Origin: Pedobacter cryoconitis | GTDB lineage: Bacteria; Bacteroidota; Bacteroidia; Sphingobacteriales; Sphingobacteriaceae | Direction of reading: 5' to 3' | Length of the DNA stretch: 64,000 nucleotides | Assembly: GCF_003259615.1 (NCBI RefSeq) | Contig: NZ_QLLR01000006.1 | Coordinates: 1 to 64,000 of the forward strand | Shown: piece after piece, positions 8,457 through 18,300 of the stretch | How positions within the stretch are numbered: the stretch's first letter is position 1 | Layout of the letters: each line of letters opens with the position of its first letter | The notes under the pieces: model-generated | What the model saw: only the letters and a program-made list of their open reading frames with translations | Database searches by the model: none | Told to the model about the DNA's origin: nothing | Position numbers and translations under genes: made by a program

Positions 8457-9320
8457 ATGAAAAGCATGCGAATTGAACCACTTAAAATAAAATGGCGGCT
8501 CATTTTTATTTTAGCCTCTTCAGGATTCCTGATCTGTGCACAGGAAGCAAACGCACAAGGAAATCTAATCATTATACCCCGAAGAGTGGTTTTTGATGGT
8601 ACAAAAAGGACACAAGATCTCAATTTAGCGAATACAGGTACAGATACAGCTAAGTATTTGATTTCTGTTATTCAGTATCGAATGCTGGAAGATGGCAATT
8701 TTCAGGAAATAACTATACCTGACACCGCTCAGAATTTTGCAGACAAAAATTTCCGTTTCTTTCCCAGAAGCGTGATACTTGCACCCAATGAGGCACAAAC
8801 GATAAAAGTTCAGCTGGTCAACACCAGTGATTTGCAGCCTGGTGAATACCGGTCCCACCTATACTTCAGGGGGGTACCAAATGACAAACCCCTTATAGAC
8901 AAAGCAAATGAAAAACCTGGAAATGCCATCTCTGTACGGTTAATTCCAACATTCGGCATTGCAATTCCTGTAATTATCCGTCGGGGTACTTCAACCAGCA
9001 AAGTTACAGTCTCTGCAATGTTTACAGAAAATACCTCACAGGGAGCTAATCAGTTAAAATTAATTTTTAAGCGAACGGGAAATATGTCAGTATATGGAGA
9101 TATCACAGTAAATTATATTTCACCTCAAGGTAAAACAACCCAGGTCGGCTTGGCAAGGGGTTTTGCTATTTATACGCCTAATACTAATCGGTATTTCACT
9201 CTTGGCTTAGATAAAAATACAAATGCAGATTACCACAAAGGTAAATTACAAATCATATATACAACTTCTCCAGAGGATAAGTTTATCAAAATAGCAGAAA
9301 CAGAATTGATCTTACTTTAA
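8457..9320 (+). CDS. PapD-like fimbrial chaperone
   Basis: A 287-residue periplasmic protein with a signal peptide ending near residue 34 (ANAQ). The N-terminal immunoglobulin-like domain follows the PapD pattern: IIIPRRVVFDGTKRTQDLNLANTG, then FRFFPRSVILAPNEAQTIKVQL and LQPGEYRSHLYF, which correspond to the subunit-binding strands and the conserved 'PGEYRSHL' motif of pilus chaperones. A second domain (residues ~150-280) would complete the boomerang fold. In pilus systems such a chaperone caps subunits and delivers them to the usher; the two DUF4402 proteins and the usher-like gene at 20479 make this role plausible. It is longer than classical chaperones (about 230 residues). Confidence 0.8.
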   Translation: MKSMRIEPLKIKWRLIFILASSGFLICAQEANAQGNLIIIPRRVVFDGTKRTQDLNLANTGTDTAKYLISVIQYRMLEDGNFQEITIPDTAQNFADKNFRFFPRSVILAPNEAQTIKVQLVNTSDLQPGEYRSHLYFRGVPNDKPLIDKANEKPGNAISVRLIPTFGIAIPVIIRRGTSTSKVTVSAMFTENTSQGANQLKLIFKRTGNMSVYGDITVNYISPQGKTTQVGLARGFAIYTPNTNRYFTLGLDKNTNADYHKGKLQIIYTTSPEDKFIKIAETELILL

Positions 9321-9372
9321 CAGCAGATGATCACCTATGGGTTAAGAAATGATAATATAAGCGTTAAAAACT

Positions 9373-12300
9373 ATGAAAATAAAAACCAGATCTGTTACAC
9401 TTTATCGAAGTATCCTGACAGGTTTTCTGCTTATTTTCATAAGTACCCAGTTAAGTGCACAAACCCTGACAAATTATAGCTTTACAACGGCAACTGGTAC
9501 TTTTACGCCTATAACTAGTCCTGTCAATACGACTGGATGGACAGGGAGTACCGATGATGGCATTTCCGGACTGATTCCTATCGGGTTCGACTTTTGGTAT
9601 ATGGGTGTCCGTTATACTAATATATCCACCAGTACAAATGGCTGGTTCTCCTTTGGCACTATTCTAACAGACAATCTATATGCTAATAATTTAACTTCCG
9701 GAGGTGCACCTCGCCCCGTGATAGCCCCTTTATGGGATGACCTTGACGTTGTTGCCACCACAAATGTAACTTATCAAACCACAGGTACCGTGGGCAACCG
9801 GGTATTTACGCTTCAATACTTGAGTACGAAGTGGAGCTATCAGGCTACAGGAGCCGTAATTTCTTTTCAGACAAATCTTTATGAAAGCACAGGGAAAATT
9901 GAGTACGTATATAGACCAGAAGCCATCGCAGTCTATTCTTCATCTGCATCTGTTGGCATTACGGCTACAGCAATTGGATCTGGAACTTTTTTATCCGTAA
10001 ACAATGCTGGAACGGGCATAAGTTCTACAGTTGAAGCCAACGTAACTACTAAGCCCGTGTCAGGTAAAAAATATGGATTTACGCCTCCAGTACCAATTGC
10101 CCCCGGTAGCCTGTCCTTTACAAGCATAAGTAATACAGCAATGACATTAAATTGGGCAGATTTATCTGCTAATGAAGTTGGATTTGCTATTTACCGTTCA
10201 ACTGATGCAATCAACTATTCTTTTGTAAATCAAACAGCAGCCGCAGCTACTTCTTCTGTGCAATCTGGATTAACGATAGGTACTACCTATTATTGGAAAG
10301 TATATGCTGTTACTGAAGGTGGATTGAGCACGGCTCTCAGTGCCAGCCAGGCAACACTCTGTAACGGGCCTGTAATTTCCCAAATCCCTCAGAATAATTT
10401 AGTTGCTAACTATATTTTTGCAGGGAATGCAAATGATGCTACAGGCAACAATAATGGTACGTTTCAAGGAGGTACTCCTGCACAAACCACTGATCGTTTT
10501 AACATTACAAATGGCACTTATCTATTTAACGGAACGAGTAATTACATTTCGACAGCCATTGCGTATGTAAATCCGCCTTCAGTGAGTGTTTCCGCATGGT
10601 TTAAAACTACAACTACCATTGGAGGTGCCCTACTCGGTTTTTCAAGCGTACTAACTGGTGGTGGCGGCAGCCGTGACCGGTTTATTTATATGACCAGCAC
10701 AGGTGTTCTGTACTTTGGTGTAGCACCTGGTTCAACAAAAAAGTACATTAGTACAACAACTGCTTATAATGATGGAAACTGGCATCTGGCTACGGGCACC
10801 GTTGGGGCAAGTGGTCTAAAACTATATGTTGACGGTAATTTGGTCATCAGTGATGCAACGGTTACCAGCGGCGAGAGTTATAACGGTTATTGGCGAATAG
10901 GATACAGTGATTTGTCTACCTGGCCAAACGAGCCGGCAAGTTATTATTTCCCCGGAGCATTGGATGATGTAATCATCTATAATAGAGAGTTAACCGCTGC
11001 GGAAGTTACCATTTTGTATAATTCCCCTGATGGGGCTGGAAGTAACTCACCTGTATGTGCCGGAGGCTCACTTAATCTTACGGCAACAACAATAGCTGGC
11101 GCAGCTTATTCCTGGACGGGGCCTAATGGTTTTACTTCTGCTCTGCAAAATCCAGTTGTCAGCTACTCGGCTGCTGCTGCTGGTATTTATACTGTACAAG
11201 TAACCGCTGCGGGTTGCATCACCCCTGCTATTGCTTATGTAAATGTCACCTCAACTACTGCTGCAGGTCAATGGACAGGTAATGTAAGTACAGATTGGGG
11301 CAATGCTGCTAACTGGTGTAATGGTGTACTCCCAACTTCTACTACAGATGTTACCATAACTTCGACAGCCACAAGGATGCCCACCATAACCACCAGCGTA
11401 AGTTGCAGAAACCTGACCTTAAACGCAGGTAGTACATTAATACTGGGCAATGCCGGAACTTTAAATATTGCTGGTACTCTTGCCAACAGTGGAACCTTTA
11501 TAAACACAGGTACAGTAAATTTTAATGGCACCAGTGGACAACAAACCTTTTCTGGCGTATTTTCCTTTTTTAATTTAACACTTAGTAACAGCGCAGGCCT
11601 TCTTTTACCCGCGGCTATAAACCTTACTGGTAGCCTAACCATTTCTGCCGGCACACTCGTTGCAAATAATTTTAATATCGCTATTGCAGGTAATTGGACA
11701 AACAATGTTTCAATAACTGCTTTTACAGCGGGAACAGCTACAGTAACTTTCAACGGCACAACGGCTCAATCCGTTGGCGGCACTTTCGCTACTTCATTTA
11801 ATAATTTCACGGTCGCAGGTACAGCGAATACCATTACTTTAAATATAAATGCCAGCATTGGCAGTAACCTTTCTGTATCCAGCGGGATATTTGACCTCAC
11901 CTCCTTTACTGCCAACCGCGCCACTACAGGTGGCACACTTACAGTAGCCAATAATGCAACGCTGAAAATTGGCGGAACCAATACTTACCCAACTAATTAT
12001 ACGACCAATACATTGGTAGTGGCTAGTACTGTAGAATATTCGGGCACCAACCAAACGGTGGTGAACCAGTTATATGGAAACCTTACCTTAAGCAGTTCAA
12101 GTGGTGCCGCTGTAAAAACTTTACCTGCAACAGCATTAACCGTAGTGGGTAACCTGAGCAGCAATTTAGCTGCAGGCACTTCAGTGTCGTATACTGCCGC
12201 TGCAAATATAACCGTCAATGGAAATGTGACCATAGGCGCTTCTACTATATTTAATGGGGGTAGTTTTGCACATAGTATAGGCAGCAACTGGGTCAACAAT

Positions 12301-15300
12301 GGAACATTTAATGGCAATGCCGGCACTGTCACTTTTACGGGTTCTGGCAGCACAGTAAGCGGACCGGGCACTCAAAATTTCAATAACCTAACCATAGCTG
12401 CTTCATTGATCAGCTTTTCTGCCAACAGCATTAGTTTAACAGGAAACCTGGCCACAACCGGCTCTGGTTCATTCACTCAGTTATCTGGTGGAACAGTATC
12501 CATGTCCGGTACTGGCAGCACCATCAGCGGCACTGGAATTTCACCGGATAACCTCAGCATTAGTGGAACGGTAAGCACATCTTCAACTTTAATCATTACA
12601 GGTAATCTATCTGTAACTAATAGCTTTACTTCAAGCGCAGCTACTTTTACCATGACCGGGACATCAAAAACAATATCCGGAGCAGGAACCATAAGCTTCA
12701 GCATCCTCTCTGTTCCTGGTTCTGTGACTACGAATGCCAATTTTTCTATTTCCTCCAGCCTCGCAGTTAACGGAAGTCTGTCTGCAACGGCAGGAACTGC
12801 AACTTTTACTGGTACATCTAGTTTGAGTGGAATCGCTAACCTTTTCAATACCACTATTAATGGAACCTCTTTGCAGTTATCTGCCAACTCCAATCTGGGT
12901 ATAGCCGGGGTATTGACCATAACTGCTGGCCTCTTAGACGTCACTACATCGGCTCCCAATACCGTTAATTTTAATGGCAGCGGTGCGCAAAACATCAATT
13001 CCATCACCTATAATAACCTTACCCTTTCTAATGGAAATAGTAAAACTGCACTAGCGGGCTTAACTATAAATAACAATCTGACTATCGGAACCGGGACTAC
13101 ATTTATACCTGGTAGTTTTACACATTCCATTTATGGCAATTGGAATAATTCGGGCACTTTTACAGCAGGAACCAGCACGATACAATTTCTTGGAAATCTA
13201 ACTTCTAATATTACAGGTGTTACAACTTTCAATATGCTTACCATCAATAATTCAACTGCAATAACAGCGGTAGTTTTGCAAAGTAATGTATCTGCAGCAA
13301 CTGTAAATATGACGCTGGGTACTCTGCTTACGGGCACAAATACATTGACCATTGCCACCACCAGGACTGGCAATGGAATTATTTTAGGCAACATTCAACG
13401 AAACCATGCTTTTAGTACCGGAGTGTCCTATGCTTTTGAAAGTCCAAACAATCTGGTCACTTTTTCAGGGCCTTCAGGTATAAACAGTGTAACTGTATCT
13501 GTTGTGGTTGGTCCTGTGAGTGATTTCCCTTTTGGAGGTTCGATTAGCAGGTTCTACACCATTGCCATTCCTTCTGGGACATATGCCAGTGCAACCCTTC
13601 GCCTGCATTATCAAGATGCCGAGTTAAACGGCAGCAACGAGGCAACTATGGGACTATGGAATTACAATGGGTCTGCCTGGGCTGCTATTGGTAAAACAGC
13701 AAATGATGCAACCGCCAATTATGTAGAACAAAGTGGATTAACCAGCATTACCAACCGCTGGACCCTTTCAGACAATTCAAACGTTGTACAATGGAACGGC
13801 AGCGTAAGCACGGATTGGAATACAGCCGCTAACTGGACAACAGTCCAGGGTTCAGCTTCAAGACCTCCGGCTGCTACAGATATTGTAAATTTAGGAACTA
13901 TGGCCTTTACCAATCAGCCAACCATCAGCAGTACGGTAAATGTTAAGAATATAAATTTTGGAAGCGCACAGGCCGTGACCCTTACCACGGCCAGTGGTGG
14001 TTCGCTAACTTCAGGAGATATCTATGGAACCTGGAGCAGCAATGTAACCCATACTATCAATGCAAATAATCAATCCATTACTGTTAACGGTAACCTAACC
14101 CTGAGCGATGGAACGAGCGGCCATGCCATCAATCTAAACATTGGTACAGGAACTGTAACAATTGGAGGCTCAATAACGCAATCTGGCAATGCAAACGTTG
14201 TTTTTAGCGGCGCAGGAAACCTAACTATTGCCCTGAACCATAATTACGTTAACGGAACATTTACGCCGGGTACCGGTACGGTTACTTACAGTGGTGTCAC
14301 CAACCAGGTAATTGGTGCTGTTAGTTATAATAACTTAACTATCAACAAAACGGCTGCTATAGCGACGATCAATAACACACTTAGTATTGGTGGTAACCTA
14401 TTGGTAACTGCTGGAGAACTGGATAATATTTCCACCACAACTGTTATGGGAAATATCACCATTTCTGCCGGTGCAACCTTAAAAAACACCACTGCACTTC
14501 AGGTTGGCGGGAACTGGGCCAATAATGGTACTTATATCGATGTAGCAGCAATTGTTCTTTTTAATGGTTCTGGGACGCAAACGATTTCGGCTACTACATT
14601 CAACAACCTTACCTTCAACAAACCTATAGGTTCCATCGCTATACTATCTGGAAATATCGTGTTAACTGGTGATCTGAACGGTATCTCCGGCACACTGAAT
14701 ATCGGATCATTTAACTGCAACAGGAATGTAACTGGAGGAACTGCTACATTGGGCAATTCATCTACCCTCATTGTTAGTGCAAGTAATCCCCCTGCTAACT
14801 ATGCCAACTATGTAGTATCTAATTCAAGTACGGTTATTCTTGATGGGACTTCTGCGCAAACCTTACTATTTCCTCCTACCACTTTCGGTAATGTTATATT
14901 AAGAAATGCAGGACTTAAAACATTGGCCACTCCCCTGCTCGCAAACGGAGATCTGACCATCGAAAGCGGAGCTACGCTGGATGGTAGTTCCAATACCATA
15001 ACACTGGGTGGAAACTGGACCAACAATGGTACTTATACACCATCCACAAGTACCGTGATCTGTACCGGTGCTTCTAAAAATATAACAGGAAATACCATAT
15101 TTAATAAGATGACTATTACAGGCAGTTATGCCATTTTGAATAATGTTACTTTTAACGGACTGCTAAATATCACCAGCACGGGGTCTTTAAGTGGCGGTTC
15201 AACTATTACCACTACTGTAAATGGCGATTTAACAAACAGCGGTACGCTATATACTCTTGGAACTTCTACCTTTACCGGGAATATATTGCAAACCATCAGT

Positions 15301-18300
15301 TTAATCAATGCGGTAACAACGGTTGCCATTACTGTCAATTTCAATGGTACGGTTTCACCGGTTCTTAATTCTACCTCCGTTCCTCAATTTGGTTTTTTGA
15401 ATATCAACAATACCGCTGGTATAAATCCGAGTGTAGGATGGACCGTATTGTATGCGCTAACCGTAGGAAGCGGCGCTTCATTTAATGGTGGAATCTCTAC
15501 CCATAATATATTGGGTGCAGTAACCAATAATGGAACCATGACCAGCTCAGGTACTTTAAATTTCAGTCCTACTTCAACAGCTACGGTAAATCTCGGAACT
15601 ACTTTTTCCAGTACGGGTAATGTTGTTTTTGGAGGCGTGGGTGCAATGACCCTGGCAGGTAGTCCGGCCTCCTTTCGTAATCTGGTAATTTCTAATACCA
15701 ATGCAGCAGGGATTACACCTTCCTCGGCATGGACCATCACCAATAATTTCTCTATAAATAGCGGGTCCATTCTAAATGCAGGTAGTTATACCCATTCTGT
15801 GGCGGGCAATATATCAAATGGTGGCACCCTGAATGGAAACACTTCTACCTTTATCCTAAATGGTACCACCTCACAAGATATTAATAGCATTTCCCCTTTT
15901 AATAATCTAACGGTTAATAATACCGCTGGTGTGGTTACTTTATCTTCAAACGTGGGCGTGAATGGTGTATTGAATTTTATTGCCGGAAAAATTCAGACAG
16001 GCAGTAATATACTTACCCAATCTTCCACAGGTAGTATTACCGGTGCAGCCCAAATTACAGGCTGGGTAAATGGAAAGTTACAGAAAAATGTAGCTACCGG
16101 GGCAACCGCAAAAACTTTCGAGATTGGTGATGTAGCAAATTACACCCCGCTTTCACTTACTTTTGTAAGCGTTACCACTACCGGAGATCTTATTGCATCA
16201 ACCACCATAGGTGATCACCCCAATATCAGCAGTTCCACCATCAATGCCACTAAAAGTATAAACCGGTTCTGGACATTAACAAATAGTGGGATCGTATTAA
16301 CCAATTATGGTGTAACCTTCAATTTTTTAGGCGCTGATGTTGATGCAGGGGCTATAACAGGTGCATTTATTATAGGAAATTATAGCGCAGGATCCTGGAT
16401 TTATCCCACAGTTGGCACCCTCACTTCTACCAGTTCCACAGCAACGGGGATTACCGTATTCGGTGATTTTCAAATCGGGGATATGAATGTTTACACCAAA
16501 ACCTGGACTGGAGGTGCGGGCACAAACAATTGGGGAGATGCAGCGAACTGGAATGTAGCCGGAGTACCTGCTGCAAGTGATAATGTAGAACTGACAGGAA
16601 CCTTCACTATCAATATTAATGTAGCAGCAGTGACAAAGAATTTATTATTGAACAATGCGGGACTTACGCTAACGGTACTTGCCGGAAATACGCTTAACGT
16701 ATCTGGAAACCTTACCCTCACTTCAGGCACCTTTAATACAGCAGCAGCATTTCCAACTGTATCCGGAACAGTAGACCTTTCTGGAGGCAACATTGGATTT
16801 ACTGGCACCGGCACCCAAACCATTCCTGTTTATAATTATAATAACTTGATAAGCAGCTCAACTGGCAACCGGACACTTGCCAACAGTGGTACTATCGGTA
16901 TTTCCGGTTCATTTACCCCGGGGACAAATGCCTATACCATTTCCGGCAGTACCATTGACTTCAATGGCAGTGGAACACAAATTGTTCCCGCCTTTAATTA
17001 TAATAACCTCATTCTGGATAACGCAGGAGTAAAAACCTTCGGTGCCGGCACATCTGGAATTGCAGGAACCTTAATTACTGCCGGGAGCGCAACAACGGAT
17101 GCCATCACAAATTCTTCTACCATCAGTTATAATGGATCAGCCAATCAAACTGTTACTTCAATTCCTTATTATAACCTGGATGCTGCAAGTTCTGGTGAAA
17201 TAGTAACATTACTTAGTCTAACAATAGGCAATAATCTTAGCGTTACCGCCGGGGCAATGAGTATTGGTACAAATACAACAGGACAAAAAATTATAGTCAA
17301 CAATAATATTACCATAGCTAATGGGGCTTCTTTTAATGTAGCCAGTACTTCCAATGCAACACACCAGCTTACCGTAGGTGGTAATATCACAAACAATGGA
17401 ATACTGAACCTGAGGACAGGTGCAAGTAATTTATGCAACACTATCTTTAATCAAAATGGGGTACAAAGCATCGCCGGATCTGGTTCCACAACGAGTTTCA
17501 ACAACATTACGACCAATATGGGGACAGCTAACACCAACCATCTGGATGTTACCGCAACTAATTTCTCTGCACCTAATGGGTTCCTGACACTCCTGAATGG
17601 ATCTTTTAACCTTAATAACCCGGGCCTGAGCATTACGCCATTTATAGCAGATATTCCTATGGGCATTTTTTTAATTCCTGCTACAGCCGGTTTATGGGTA
17701 AATGCGGGAACTATAAACTCTCCTAATATGAATTGGACAGTGGCAGGCCTGGCAAAAGTAACAGGTGGCACACTGAACATGGGCAATACAGCAGACAACT
17801 TGGTTATTCCTCAAAGCAGTGCGAATTTGATGGTTACTTCAGGAAGCCTGAACCTGGCCTCAGCTATCAGTAATCCCGGCTCACTATGGGCATTGACTAT
17901 ACAAGGAGGAACAATGACCGTAAATACCCAGGGCAGCACAACGCCGGGTATTGCCCCATTCAATATGGATGCCGTGGGCGGCGCGCTCAATATGTCTGGT
18001 GGTGCAATTGTGATTCAGAATGCCGGCGGAAGTGCAGGACAGAATCTGGGATACAACAATCTTTCCACTTCAGGTTCCGGTTTTACCGGAGGCACCCTAC
18101 AACTGGGAAATACCTCTACTGGTGCTGCACAAACCATGCAGCTTAATTCTACTAATCCTGTTTACAATCTGACCATCAATAGTTCTAATGTAGCTGCGCT
18201 GCTACAATCCACAAATTTAACTGTAAGTAATAATGTGTCTGTTTCGGCAGGATCTTTTAATATCAACAACAAAATCCTGACCATTGGCGGAGGTATCAGC

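Noticed and set aside
17886..18146. 86-codon plus-strand frame inside the adhesin gene
   Set aside because: Out of frame with the intact 3515-codon gene, so a shadow.
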